Assembly (NCBI RefSeq): GCF_000014565.1
Contig: NC_008269.1
Coordinates: 682,001 to 746,000 of the forward strand
Direction: 5' to 3'
Length of the DNA stretch: 64,000 nt
Source: Rhodococcus jostii RHA1
Lineage (GTDB): Bacteria; Actinomycetota; Actinomycetes; Mycobacteriales; Mycobacteriaceae
The translations under genes and the position numbers were made by a program. This document shows positions 8,456 to 18,010 of the stretch, in pieces; within the stretch, counting starts at the first letter, position 1, and every line of letters begins with the position of its first letter. Under the pieces are notes generated by a model that did no database searches, had not been told where the DNA came from, and was given only the letters and a program-made list of their open reading frames with translations.

Positions 8456-9151
8456 TCAGTTGTTGGTGACGACGAAGCCCTTCCCGACGGGGTTGGGTTG
8501 GGCGTTGATGCCGTCGAGGACGGCAGCGAACTTGATGTACTCGAACGCGAACAGCGCTGTGTCGAATCCGCGGACCATGCCCACGATCTCGGTGTTGTTC
8601 TGCAGTACGGGACCACCGGAGTCACCACCACCTGATTGGGCGTTGCTGTAGAAGCGTGTCGTGTTCTGCGCGGTGATCGACCCGCAATGGACGCCGGTAC
8701 CGGCCCCGTCCTTGCAATGGGGACCGACCGGGTTGGAGGCGCCGATTCCGTCGACCCGGGCACTGGGACCATTCGATGTGAGTACCGCGTCAGCGTTGAG
8801 GTAGAGGACCACCCAGTCGACGCCGGTCCCGCCGCCGGGACTGCGGTAGGCGATGTTCCCGATGTGTTCCCGCGGTCCGGTCGGCGCGTAGCGGTAGACG
8901 GGTGCACCGTCGGGTGTGCCGTCGACACAGTGGGCGGCGGAGATGCCGATCTTGTTGCCGAACAAGTCGGTACCGACGACGCCCATCGTGCAGAACTCGA
9001 TGATGCCGGGCGGGTGCGGTACCGGGTTCAGGTCGTCGGTCCACGCGATGCCGTTGGACACGACACCGGTGGCTGATGCCGCCGGCGCGTTGACAAGGAA
9101 TGCGCCGAGGGTGACGGCGAGACACGCAACATACCCGTAAAGCCTTCTCAA
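8456..9151 (-). CDS. Secreted trypsin-like (S1) serine protease
   Basis: The 231-residue precursor has a classical signal peptide (RRLYGYVACLAVTLGAFLVN, cleavage after APAASA). The chymotrypsin-fold triad is visible: His in ISAAHC, Asp in GVDWVVLYL and Ser in GGGDSGGPV. Four Cys could form two disulfides (FCTM/AAHC and HCKD/HCGS). Length and motif spacing fit small actinobacterial secreted endopeptidases of the streptogrisin/MarP-like class without a pro-domain. It appears to be monocistronic. Confidence 0.85.
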   Translation of the reverse strand: MRRLYGYVACLAVTLGAFLVNAPAASATGVVSNGIAWTDDLNPVPHPPGIIEFCTMGVVGTDLFGNKIGISAAHCVDGTPDGAPVYRYAPTGPREHIGNIAYRSPGGGTGVDWVVLYLNADAVLTSNGPSARVDGIGASNPVGPHCKDGAGTGVHCGSITAQNTTRFYSNAQSGGGDSGGPVLQNNTEIVGMVRGFDTALFAFEYIKFAAVLDGINAQPNPVGKGFVVTNN

Positions 9152-9419
9152 TTGGGTTCTCTCTTCTTGGCGGCGTCGACGGGCTGTCTGTAGGCCGCTT
9201 GTTCTTGGTGGCCGAGCTGGCTAGGCGTGATGATTTCTTCACGGCTGACTGTCGGGGTCCGGAAGTAGCGGGACTCTGTCTGCCGGTCGCTGGTGGCGTC
9301 AGGCTCGCCTTTCGGGAAGGCCGTCAGGGCACGGGCATGGTGCGGAAGAACGGCGCGGTCGGCGACAGCACACACGGATCGGTGGTCGGATTGGCGATGA
9401 CGAGGCCCGCACCAACAGC

Positions 9420-9640
9420 GGATCCGACTCGCCCGGAATCATCCGGTCATAGCGGACGCGGATCTTGCCCCGGGCACCCTGCGCGAGGGAGTCGTCGACC
9501 CAGGCGTATGCCCGACGGTCCGATCGTCGTCCGCGACGATCGTGCCCGTGACGGGGGTGATGTCGGTGCCCGTCCAACGGGGCGACAGCTCGATGACCGT
9601 CCACGACATGATCGTGTCGTTCCCGACGAGGGAATCTTGC
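9420..9640 (-). pseudogene. Frameshifted remnant of an MPT63-like (DUF1942) secreted protein
   Basis: Two minus-strand frames join at about 9506. The first reads IMSWTVIELSPRWTGTDITP and VTGTIVADD; the second reads YAWVDDSLAQGARGKIRVRYD. Both resemble pieces of the mycobacterial MPT63/DUF1942 immunoglobulin-like fold (a WTVSDLKPS-type start and a LAQG-x3-GK end), with the middle missing. The resemblance is from memory of the family and is moderate only. Confidence 0.35.
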
Positions 9641-10195
9641 CCGGTTCGGTGCTGCGGCACGACGAGCATATGGGCGCGTCGGCGGCGGGCATGGTGTGGC
9701 ACTGATCGCAGCAGCGGATGGTGAAGGCTCGCGTGCGACGAGAGGGGAGCGGGGGAGCTGATCGCGGTGGAACTGATCGTGCATCGGGGGCCTCGACTTG
9801 CAGGATTCGGGGGTTGTGCGACTCCCACACTCCTCGCGTAATGTCCGTCCGACGACGGCAGAACGACCGGTAGACATACCTGTTTTCGTGCCCGGGGCCG
9901 TCCATAGGGTCGAGATCCGCATGGCCTGGGTCGGGGGTGTGACCGGGTTCGGGCTCCCGGAGCAACGCGGGGCATGGCACGTCCACGTGCGACCCCTCGG
10001 GGTATTTGCACACTCGTCGGTGGATCGCCGAGATCCTCGCCGCGAACCCGGATGTCGATGGCGTGCACCACCGGCCGAGAACACCCTCGCCTGGATGTTG
10101 GCCGATGACCCGGCCGCACACACCCACCCCGCCGTCACCGTCGCCGGAGTACGAATCGGAAACGTCTGCCCAATTCGTGTGAAGGGGCGCCGAGA
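9641..10195. other. Interval without a recognised gene
   Basis: Only shadow frames are present and no conserved motif was noticed. Confidence 0.4.
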
Positions 10196-10357
10196 ATGGG
10201 CGCACGGAACTACGCGAACGAGACTTGGGCAAGGGGTGACTCGCTCGGAGGTGACATGTTTGAGCCGAGGGGCGCCGCGTCACAAGGTGCGAACAGCGGC
10301 GGTGACACGGTTGATGTGTTGTGGCGCAGCCAAGCGCAGCCCCTGCCAACGATGTAG
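10196..10357 (+). CDS. 53-residue hypothetical protein
   Basis: The ATG is preceded by gaagggg at about 8 bp. A second in-frame ATG at 10256 also has a strong ribosome site (cggaggtgac), giving a 33-residue alternative. The product is Gly- and Ser-rich (GDSLGGDMFEPRGAASQGAN) and ends in VDVLWRSQAQPLPTM. No family is recognised. It is listed because two start signals lie in the same frame in an otherwise empty region. Confidence 0.35.
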   Translation: MGARNYANETWARGDSLGGDMFEPRGAASQGANSGGDTVDVLWRSQAQPLPTM

Positions 10358-11100
10358 ATCAGCTGGCAGGGGCGCTACACGGACAATCTGCACGTAGTAA
10401 CGAGCAGCGCACAATTGATGTTCGTGAGCCGGCGCAGGGAAGTCCAGGGAGTGTGATCCATGCCATTGCAGTATTTTTCGCATCTCCGGATTACCGACCA
10501 GTAAGTGTGATTTCGGCGAGGCGTGCTGCGGTGCGTGCACGATCCGGATGGAGTTTCCGAGGGCGATCTGCGTGATCCAGCGACACGGTGCGCTACCGGA
10601 CCCATTTTGTTCTGCTTCGCCGCAGCAGTGCCGGCGGGCTTCGACAGCGAGAGGTTAGGTGGGCAGTTCCGTTTCATTTACCGATTGTTCTGTGCTGCAG
10701 CGTGTCCAGTCGTGATGAGCAGCTGTTCTGCGCAATCGAGTATCTGCGGCGAGCCGCTCACCGACAGATGTCGCCGACGACCAACGACCCAGCCGGATCA
10801 CTACCGGCGGGCGGGCAGGCAACCCCGCATAAACTGTGCTTGCGACGCGAAATGCTTGGGCGACACAGCTCAGGCACCAAGACTGTGACGTAGAACACAG
10901 CTGAATATGTGGGCGAAGCCTGGCGCTCGGGGATGTTCGGTTGCAACCCTGAGCTGAGACCCAAACCTCCAGACCCGAACACGGGTATGGGTGTAGGTAG
11001 TTCGGCCAATGTGCAGGTGTCGAAGTCGGTCCAAGGTAGCTGGTACGCCGCCATTCGACGTGGCAGCCGAAAATTATCTGCACGTGAGAGAAGAGTTGTC
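10358..11100. other. Interval without a recognised gene
   Basis: No frame over about 100 codons looks coding. Local composition is less GC-rich than in neighbouring genes, as expected for decayed DNA. Confidence 0.4.
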
Positions 11101-11241
11101 ATGGCACGGATTACCGAGAACCTGGGCGCCAGTCTGCTGAATACGTTGCGGGTCGGTGTGGTTGGCACTGTTCTGTACGCCGGACTGATCATGGGCGTAG
11201 TTGTGGTGGCGGTGTGGAAGTTCCCGATGCCCGGCGTGTAG
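11101..11241 (+). CDS. 46-residue single-pass membrane peptide
   Basis: ATG follows gagagaagag. The product has a short polar N terminus (MARITENLGASLLNTL) and one long hydrophobic segment (VGVVGTVLYAGLIMGVVVVA) ending in VWKFPMPGV. It probably inserts in the cytoplasmic membrane. No family is recognised. Confidence 0.45.
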   Translation: MARITENLGASLLNTLRVGVVGTVLYAGLIMGVVVVAVWKFPMPGV

Positions 11242-11402
11242 GCCCGCACCGACCCATGGCCTTGCGCCGATGGCGGCCAGTGAAACACTCGGTGGCAGTT
11301 CGGCGATAGAGCTGACAGGGGCGTGGTTGTGCCCGTGGCTCCGCGTGGCCGTTAATCAACACGCGATACCCGTGACGGGCCCTATTTGCTGTGGAAGGGA
11401 CG

Positions 11403-11684
11403 ATGATGTTCGGGACCGGCGTAAGCCTCATGGTTGCTCTGCTGGTGGTGATGCTTCTGGTGGTTCCCGTCTCGTTGGGTGTGGCGGCACGAGCGGACGC
11501 GAGGGTCCGCCGCCTTGCGGAGTCCCGGGCGTCCCATCCGAATCCGGTGGGTTCGGTCGGCGTCGCGGGTGTGGACGAGCGGTGTGATCGGTGGCGGCAG
11601 TTGGCGACGCGGGCGTGGTTGATCTGCGGCGGCGCCTCGCTGGTCGCAGTAGCGGTCGTGGGGGTCCTGATCTGTGTCGGGTGA
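11403..11684 (+). CDS. Small membrane protein with two transmembrane segments
   Basis: Two adjacent ATGs follow ggaaggga. The product has 93 residues, with a hydrophobic N-terminal helix (LMVALLVVMLLVVPVSLGVA), an Arg-rich loop (RADARVRRLAESRA, ERCDRWRQLATRA) and a second helix (WLICGGASLVAVAVVGVLIC). Both ends of the soluble loop are positively charged, suggesting that it faces the cytoplasm. The function is unknown. Confidence 0.5.
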   Translation: MMFGTGVSLMVALLVVMLLVVPVSLGVAARADARVRRLAESRASHPNPVGSVGVAGVDERCDRWRQLATRAWLICGGASLVAVAVVGVLICVG

Positions 11685-12518
11685 AGGCGACTACATTGCG
11701 GGAGTGCGTGTGGTGGCTCGTGGCCGTCGGTGCGGGGCGGGCTGAGCCCTCAACCTGCGAACCCGCAGCTGACAGTTCAACGAAGATGAAATCACGTCGG
11801 CCGCTGTGATATACGCGCTACAGAATTCCCTTGATGCGGTCACGCCCAAGTTGGGCCGAAGCGGCCCGGTCGGAGTGTAGTCCGCTCCGGCCGGGCCTCG
11901 CCGGGACATACAACAGGTACCCGCCGCGTGAGCCCTGACCGCGCTCCTCATGCACTGCGCGTCGCGAAGGGGTGGGACGCGCTCCAGTCGAGAAGCGCGG
12001 TTCCGCGTTGGTGTACCTGGGTGGTCGGCGTCGCTGATGTCTCCTCGGATGTGCTGCGTGTGAAATTATCGACCGGACCGACGGAATTAGGCGCGGTATG
12101 TGCACCAATCGCTGCTAGCCAGTACAGGTTCGGCTTGCGCCGTGTTGCGTTATCGACCTGCTTCTTCGTGTTCCGGTGCGAGGAAATGGTAGACCCGACG
12201 CCCGCCCCAATCGCTGCAATGTGATCCACGCCACATGATTTTCTGGGTGGGCGATACTTGCGGCTGGCGGCCGTCGGTGCAAGCACGTCCGCGTTGGCAT
12301 CACGCATTCGAGTGCGAGTGTTGTTTCTGGCCGGGCGGATTCGGCGCCTGACCGGTCGGCTCGCCTGCTACCAATTCTCCCGTACCCCGCTCGTCCGGGC
12401 GCAGCGAGGTCGTCGGCGTGTGGTGTACAGCGCGCGGTGTGGCGGGTATTCGAGGACGGACTTCCCGGTCTGCTTCTCGTGTCAGTGTGGTGTGGTGTGG
12501 TGCGGTTGAATGGGTGAC
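11685..12518. other. Gene-poor interval, about 0.8 kb
   Basis: No supported gene on either strand. Long minus-strand frames crossing this interval have Arg/Pro/His-rich composition typical of shadow frames. Confidence 0.45.
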
Positions 12519-12707
12519 ATGGCGTCGTCGGCGGGTGAGCAGCTGTGGCAGACGTTGTCGGATTCCGGGTTGGCATTGGTATGTGTTCGCGGGCCGCAGC
12601 GCCGATGGGCGGATCTGCTCCTGCCCGGGAATGAATCGGTGGGGGAGCTGACCTGGCTGGCCCGGGACACCGACGAGGTCGCCGAGCAGTACCGCGACCA
12701 CCGATAG
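12519..12707 (+). CDS. 62-residue hypothetical protein
   Basis: The product MASSAGEQLWQTLSDSGLAL, VCVRGPQRRWADLLLPG, ESVGELTWLARDTDEVAEQY has ordinary soluble-protein composition and a plausible fold of two helices with a strand between. Start choice is uncertain (ATG 12510 is also in frame). It may be a fragment of a larger gene. No family is recognised. Confidence 0.4.
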   Translation: MASSAGEQLWQTLSDSGLALVCVRGPQRRWADLLLPGNESVGELTWLARDTDEVAEQYRDHR

Positions 12708-12965
12708 TGACACACGGCGGAGCCGCGATGGCGCTGGCGCGGACCGGCGGCGCCCACCGAAGAAGCGGCACGCTGGTCTGTTTTTCGTGTGAGCGGGTAT
12801 CGGTGCACATGCAGGTGGACGCCGGTCTTTTCCGGAGGTGAGGCGCACCGGTGCCGGTGGTAGCGTCGCGCAGGCTGCAGGGGTGCGATCGAAAGTCCCC
12901 GGGGCGACGTCGCTCCCAATCTTGACCAAGGGCTGCAGCGGCGAAGGGCACGGAAGGTGCGGTAG

Positions 12966-13631
12966 ATGGTGCAACAGCAACGGGCGGCGGTGACCCGGGC
13001 GCAGATCGTCCGCGGGGCAGCGGAAATGTTCGACAAGTCCGGGTTCGAGGGTGCCAGTCTCGTCGAGATCCTCGAGGCGGCGGGCATGACGAAGGGGGCC
13101 TTGTACTTTCATTTCCGGTCGAAGGAGGATTTGGCCCGGCACATCATCGCCGAGCAGCACCGGATCTCCATCTCCGCGGTGCAGGCGATCGCCGCGCAGG
13201 AGGCGTCGGCGATCGAGCAGATCGTGATGCTCTGCCACGAGATGGCCCGGCAGATCGTGCAGGACCCGATCGTGCGGGCCGGGATCCGCATCACCCTCGA
13301 GCTCAGCGCCGACGACCGTGGCCCCGCGGGCCCATACCTGGATTGGATCGCCGCCTGTCAAACGTTGGCGGCCCGCGCGGTCGCCGAGGGCGACCTTGTC
13401 GACACCATCGACCCACCGACGTTCGCGCGGTTCGTCATTGGCGCGTTCACCGGAGTCCAGACCGTGTCCCAGGTCCTGACCCATCGCGCGGACCTCGAGC
13501 AGCGGGTCGACGAGATGTGGGGGTTCCTGCTGCCGGGGATCATGCCGACCACCCGGCACCCCGCCATGATGCGGATCCGGGCGGCCCGCACCGACGTTCC
13601 CGTCACCGGATCGCCCGACCGTCAGGATTAG
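12966..13631 (+). CDS. TetR-family regulator of the gamma-butyrolactone receptor type
   Basis: The 221 residues have an N-terminal TetR HTH (TRAQIVRGAAEMFDKSGFEG, ASLVEILEAAGMTKGALYFHF, RSKEDLARHIIAEQ). The KGALYFHFRSKE block and the ligand-domain sequence (ARQIVQDPIVRAGIRITLE, FVIGAFTGVQTVSQVLT) match ScbR/ArpA-like autoregulator receptors. Such proteins release DNA on binding a butyrolactone-type signal. No signal synthase (AfsA-like) gene is visible in the window, and the target genes are unknown. Confidence 0.85.
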   Translation: MVQQQRAAVTRAQIVRGAAEMFDKSGFEGASLVEILEAAGMTKGALYFHFRSKEDLARHIIAEQHRISISAVQAIAAQEASAIEQIVMLCHEMARQIVQDPIVRAGIRITLELSADDRGPAGPYLDWIAACQTLAARAVAEGDLVDTIDPPTFARFVIGAFTGVQTVSQVLTHRADLEQRVDEMWGFLLPGIMPTTRHPAMMRIRAARTDVPVTGSPDRQD

Positions 13632-14230
13632 TCCGCTCAGCCTGCCAACACGACCTGTGAATGCTCCCCGCAGACCGATAAGTGCGCCTTCCGGACGTCG
13701 CCGTCGACCGCAAGGTCACGACGGCGGATGAGTGCGGCCGGCTGACCGGATCTGCTTCAAGCGCACCGGTGCGGGTGCGTGAGCCCCGGTGTCGTCGGGG
13801 TCAAAATGGCCGATGCCGGGCAGCGTCCGGGTGTCGTTCCCGCCAGGAGGCTGCTGCGCCGCGGCGACGGGGTGGAGTCGGTCTCGATGAGCGCGCCGCC
13901 GCGGCTGGCCTAGATCGGCCGTGGGGTGTGGGGCCCGCAGAACTGCGTGCTTGCATACGTACCGCGGGATGTGCCATTGCTCCAGGTGTGTGCCGGGAAG
14001 ACTGCTGCGTCACCGACCTGAGCGTGAGAGGAGGCTGATCTGCCGGAGTACGCCGCGGTATGGAACTCCACCATTTCGATCGTGTGTCCGGGTGCACCTC
14101 GTTCACCGGGTCAGCGGATCGGGTATTCGAGCTCTGGTCCGAAGTGACTACGTCCCGGGGTGCCGGGTTCGCCCCTGTCTGCGCTTCCGGGGGCGGATGC
14201 CACTCGTTGCTGGTTGGCCGCAATGTGTCG
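13632..14230. other. Interval without a recognised gene
   Basis: No supported gene. The stretch ends in the AT-rich promoter region of the 32-residue peptide. Confidence 0.45.
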
Positions 14231-14259
14231 TTGCGGAATTGTTATCGGGCCGGTATAAA
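14231..14259 (+). promoter_or_regulatory. Sigma70-type promoter for the 32-residue peptide
   Basis: A TTGCGG hexamer and a TATAAA hexamer are separated by exactly 17 bp, and the AT-rich stretch stands out in a GC-rich background. The leader to the ATG at 14317 would be about 50 nt. Confidence 0.5.
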
Positions 14260-14316
14260 TATTCACATCGTGTGCCGTGTGTCACGATTCTCTGAACAAT
14301 CGAACTGGAGTTACAA

Positions 14317-14415
14317 ATGGACCTCGCTTTCTTGGCGGACTTCTTCTCGAACGTCTCCACCCTTCTCGGCGCCCTCGACTTCTTCTCGGGTTCTGCTGGG
14401 TCGCTCAGCGGCTAG
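14317..14415 (+). CDS. 32-residue amphipathic peptide
   Basis: The product is MDLAFLADFFSNVSTLLGAL followed by DFFSGSAGSLSG. A ctggag ribosome site lies about 9 bp upstream, and a good promoter is present. It can form an amphipathic helix (Phe, Leu and Val on one face, Asp, Ser and Asn on the other) and resembles in size and style the short cell-wall channel peptides (PorA/PorH type) of mycolic-acid bacteria. That likeness is not a sequence match. Two stop codons (TAG TAG) end it. Confidence 0.45.
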   Translation: MDLAFLADFFSNVSTLLGALDFFSGSAGSLSG

Positions 14416-14852
14416 TAGCGCTGCCAGAGGCTTGAATTGGCTCTTTGGTGGCGGAAATGGGGTTCGTAGGTCACCTGCGGACCTCTTTTCGCTGTACCCG
14501 ATCTTCCGATCGTGTCTCCGCCGCGTCGCTTCCTCGCGGGAAATTCCATGAATGTCATTCTTTCGCGTGGATGAGCCGACCATTCAAGATCATTTACGGT
14601 CTGGATGCTGACCTATCGCGATTCGGTAACTCGACTCGCGATCCGAATTACGTGTGTCGTCGAGTTTGGAAAGACAAGGGCAGCCCTCAGTGAGAGGTGC
14701 ATGTCGCCGCAAGGCTGCTTCCTCACGCCCCACACAGCGGCCCGCGCCCTCATGGCCGCTGAGGCACTCGCGGTCACGGTCGACGAGCTCGCCGAACTCG
14801 GCCGCGCCTCGCAGGCAGCCAGTGCCTACGTCCGGCGCCCACGCGATGCACA
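14416..14852. other. Interval without a recognised gene
   Basis: No supported gene; probable debris flanking the IS701-like remnant. Confidence 0.35.
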
Positions 14853-15235
14853 TCGGCACCCGCACCCAGGAATGCTCGTGTGGTCCGCCCGTGCCGTCGC
14901 CGGAGATTCGGCGGCACTGCTTCGGCGGACCCGCGGCGATCATCTCGTCCGCCCGGCCGCTGCGCCCGTCCAGGTGAACACGTCGTCGCCCCGGCCGTGG
15001 CCAGCATGTACGACGCATCTCGTTTCCTTGAGCCAGACCCGCAGGGAATTCATCGGCCCGTAGGCCTCGTCCACGGTGAGCCACGCGAACCGCACCTTCG
15101 CGTCGCGCGCGTTCGATCATGTTCTGCGCCAACACGGGTCTGGGTCGCGAGCTCGGCATCGTCACCGATGCCGACGGCGCGGCACCGGTCCCGATCGGCG
15201 GTCCACGATTCGGGAGATAGAGCTCCCGGTCGAGT
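14853..15235 (-). pseudogene. IS701-family transposase remnant
   Basis: Pieces of an IS701-type DDE transposase occur in order across several frames: DRELYLP, then ESWTADRDRCRAVGIGDDAE, ELATQTRV, AQNMIERARR, a WLTVDEAYG block in another frame, and GRADEMIAAGP...RRISGDG...EHSWVRVP. Both ends are missing and at least two frameshifts separate the blocks, so it cannot produce a transposase. No terminal repeats were found. Confidence 0.65.
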
Positions 15236-16035
15236 CCTGAATGCGGTGCTGGTGTCTGGGCGTGGGCGCCGCGGTGCTTGTGGTGTGGCCGTTCGCGTCG
15301 CGACCGGACTCGCCCGAGCCGCCGCGCCCGCTGCCCGATATCCGGTCATGGTCTACGGCCGACCGGTGACGTGCAGTGAACTCTTCGGGCAGCGAAGTGA
15401 ATTCGGGTTTACAGTCCGCCTGCAACCGGTGGGGACAGGCCTGCCCTCCATTCGTCAATTCCGGGTCCTGGGCCCGTACGCCGAGTGGATCGGTTCGTGG
15501 CATCGGCACAATTCTGATCGCCGCCCGCTCGTGGCAGGATGAGACCGTGAGCGCGCGGACTGCAGCCGACCTCGAGCGTGAACTCGCATGCTCGCCATCG
15601 TTCGTGTTCGTCTCCGGGCGTCGGAAGGCGAGGATGTCCGTCTCCCGACCACCGCTGTCGATCAGGTTCTCGACGAGCTGAACAGCCTCGCACGATTGCC
15701 GCGGGTCCCGAACTGATCGTGCGCGGTATGCGGGCCGAGACGGCACGTCATCCCGCTGGTGCCTCGAACGCAATGGCGTTCGACCATCGCCGGCACAATT
15801 ACCGCCGGATGATGTGGGCGGTCCGCCCGACGGGGGATGGAGTACGTGACGTCGCTCGAGGCTATCTCGTCTGTGGGCGAGTGCCGTCAATAAGAGGACG
15901 GTGCCGGCGGTGAGTGCCAGACCCCGCAGGCGGCAGCCACCACGACCACCGTGTTCTCTCGGCTGTCGGGAATGGGGCCGGTGAGGTTGCCGTCCGCGTC
16001 GACGCTGATGGTGATGGCCTGGCCGGCCTTCGCGG
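15236..16035. other. Decayed interval, about 0.8 kb
   Basis: No intact gene. On the minus strand between 15911 and 16068 a frame reads TDTPAKAGQAITISVDADGN and ends in VVVVAAACGVWHSPPAPSSY; this may be the tail of a lost gene fused to the DUF35 remnant. Confidence 0.35.
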
Positions 16036-16331
16036 GCGTGTCGGTCGATGTCGGTGAATAGGGCCGTCACACGGTCACCGATTGTCGGTGTGCTGTCCTC
16101 GTCGCACAGGATGCGCCCTGGAATGACCTGCCCGGCAGCGAGTTCGATCAACGCAACCGTCTACGGGACGGCGTCCTTCAACTCAGGATGCAATGCGCGC
16201 TCGTACACGGTGTAGCTCCAGATGGTCCCCGTGGGTTCTACATCACGCCAGACAGCGTTTCGGGACCAGCATTCCGAGCATAGTTCGCTTGCCGGGTATC
16301 TCGTATACGAGCACTGGCTGCAGTGCTGCAT
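16036..16331 (-). pseudogene. DUF35 (Zn-ribbon plus OB-fold) protein, interrupted
   Basis: One minus-strand frame reads MQHCSQCSYTRYPASELCSE, CWSRNAVWRDVEPTGTIWSY, TVYERALHPELKDAVP, then TAG at 16161..16163, then TVALIELAAGQVIPGRILCD and IGDRVTALFTDID. This is the DUF35 layout: a CxxC...CxxC rubredoxin-like ribbon followed by an OB fold with a V-ALIEL start and an IGDRV turn. Such proteins are acyl-CoA-binding partners of thiolases and hydratases. TAG probably replaced TAC (VPY is usual). Confidence 0.65.
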
Positions 16332-16685
16332 GACCGGCCGTCCGAACGTCGTCCTGTGGAACCCCGCCGCCGACTCGTTCCCCGCCGACCTCGAGTTCGC
16401 TCGACCACTCGATCACCCGAGGGTGCGGCCGATCCTCCGTACCGCCGCACGCACTATCGGATACGCATCGACGGTGTAACTCTGTCCCAGCGCGAACCGA
16501 TCGGATTCAGCTGGATCGTCGTCACCGCGTGTGGGGCGGATCGGCACCAACCCGCGCGCTACCTCACCCCGCCGACCGTCGCCCAGCAGGCCACGGTCGT
16601 CGCCTGTGGCAACGGCTTCGCCGGGTTCCGTGCGCTGGTAGTGACCGGCAGGAGGCAGGTCACGCGTGGTCACCGGGTCTCGAAT
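16332..16685. other. Decayed interval upstream of the RES remnant
   Basis: Probably carries the scrambled N-terminal part of the RES gene; no usable frame. Confidence 0.35.
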
Positions 16686-17188
16686 GGGCCGTGGTGGTTC
16701 TCCTCGTCCGGTGGTGGACGATTCGATCTGTCCGCGCCGCGGGGCACGTGCTATGTCGCATTCGATGAGGCGACGGCGATCCGGGAGACGGTGGGGAGGC
16801 GTTGGCCTCGCTCGGGGTGATCGCCCACGACTTCGCGGCCGAGCGGATGCTGTCGACGCTGCGGGTACCGGGCACCCATGACCTCGCGGACACCTGCGCC
16901 GACGCGGCCGCCGGGTTCGGGCTGACCCGGGAGTTGTGTTCGATGACACCGTACGACGTTCCCCGGGCGTGGGCGGCGGCGTTCGATGTTGAGTTCGACG
17001 GCATCCGGTACCAGACGCGGTTCACCACGGGCCAGGCCGCGAATGCGGCCGTGGTATTCGGTCCGGCCGGTGAGGTGTCCTGGCCGGTGGACCCGCGCCC
17101 GGAGTCTTTAGTGTCGGCGGCGAGGCGTTGCGGTATTGCGGTACAGCCGCTTCCGCGGTCGGTCCGGGTCCTTCATCCGCCGACCTGA
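16686..17188 (+). pseudogene. RES-domain toxin remnant, frameshifted
   Basis: The first block (PWWFSSSGGGRFDLSAPRGT, CYVAFDEATAIRETVG) and the second (ASLGVIAHDFAAERMLSTLR, VPGTHDLADTCADAA, GLTRELCSMTPYDVP, WPVDPRPESL) are consecutive parts of a RES-domain protein separated by a one-base loss at about 16796. RES proteins are NAD+-degrading toxins usually paired with an Xre/MbcA-like antitoxin. No antitoxin is visible upstream. An intact RES module is present at 60.5 kb. Confidence 0.6.
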
Positions 17189-17614
17189 CGATCGCCACCG
17201 GCGCTCGGTTGGTCGAGCTGCTTCGGTATCGCGCATGTCAGATGGCCGTTGATCTTGATTCGCGTCCGACCTCTGTTGTGGCGAGTGTCCGTCGCAGGGC
17301 CGATGTTATTGAGTCCGCGGCTGATTGGGACGATGTAGCGGGGTGGTGTGTCGGCGGCGGTGTGTTCGGCGCCGAGGTGGTGATGTTGGCGAGGCGGCGG
17401 GTGCGTTCGGATCCGCGGTGGCCGGCGAGGTGACCGGATTGTTCGAGGGCGGCGACCATGGCCGGGTTGTGGGGTGCGCGCCGCCGCGGATCAGGCGGGT
17501 GGTGAGGCGGCACGCTCAGCGACGGAAAACTCGCATCTGATTCATCCGCCGTTTCGTCGTCCACGCGCTCGCGAATCGCGGGGATCTGCGTCCCCGGTGA
17601 GGGACAATCTCCGC
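17189..17614. other. Interval without a recognised gene
   Basis: No supported gene in this stretch. Confidence 0.4.
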
Positions 17615-18001
17615 ATGCCGAAAGTGCGGTGGCGCGAGGCGCCCGAGGAACATGATTACCCGGCGGCTGCCGCGTACCTGGATCTGCTCACCTCCCGAGG
17701 TACCGTCGAACGTATCGTGGCGGGTTTGAGGACGGCTCCGGTCACACTCCACAAGGCCAAGGACATCCTGCGCGCCTCGCGGCTGCGGTTGCTGCCTCCG
17801 GACAACGCGCATGTGGCCGCCGACCTGCGGAAGATCGCAGACGGCACACCCCTTTCACCCATCCTGCTCGTGCGTGGCGATCTCGCGGCAGGCACCGCGC
17901 TCGAAGTGGCAGATGGGTATCACCGCGTGTGCGCGAGCTATCACACCGATGAGAACACGCAGATTCCGTGCCGGCTGACGAGCTTGCCGCCGACGAGCTG
18001 A
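17615..18001 (+). CDS. 128-residue ParB/sulfiredoxin-like-fold protein
   Basis: The sequence MPKVRWREAPEEHDYPAAAA, YLDLLTSRGTVERIV, HKAKDILRASRLRLLP, ILLVRGDLAAGTALEVADGY, HRVCASYHTDE matches a conserved actinobacterial hypothetical family. The ADGYHRVCA block resembles the nucleotide-binding (D)G(H/Y)HR loop of ParB/Srx-fold proteins. There is no DNA-binding HTH, so it is not a partition ParB. It ends 9 bp before the antiporter start, so the two are probably co-transcribed. Confidence 0.7.
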   Translation: MPKVRWREAPEEHDYPAAAAYLDLLTSRGTVERIVAGLRTAPVTLHKAKDILRASRLRLLPPDNAHVAADLRKIADGTPLSPILLVRGDLAAGTALEVADGYHRVCASYHTDENTQIPCRLTSLPPTS

Positions 18002-18010
18002 GGTCCACCG

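Noticed and set aside
9590..9640. Eighth copy of the 13-bp motif (CGTGTCGTTCCC)
   Set aside because: It matches only the right part of the motif and lies within the MPT63-like remnant, so a chance match is likelier.
9299..10138. 280-codon minus-strand frame
   Set aside because: Most of it is low-complexity Arg/Pro/His sequence; only a short MPT63-like piece near its end is meaningful.
12300..13559. Long minus-strand frame opposite the TetR gene
   Set aside because: Arg-, His- and Pro-rich composition and full overlap with a clear TetR gene mark it as a shadow frame.
15162..16151. 330-codon minus-strand frame
   Set aside because: Only its first 40 codons match DUF35; the rest is shadow sequence after the remnant's true frame is lost.
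17128..17564. Short frames after the RES remnant on both strands
   Set aside because: No recognisable motif and composition typical of shadow frames.
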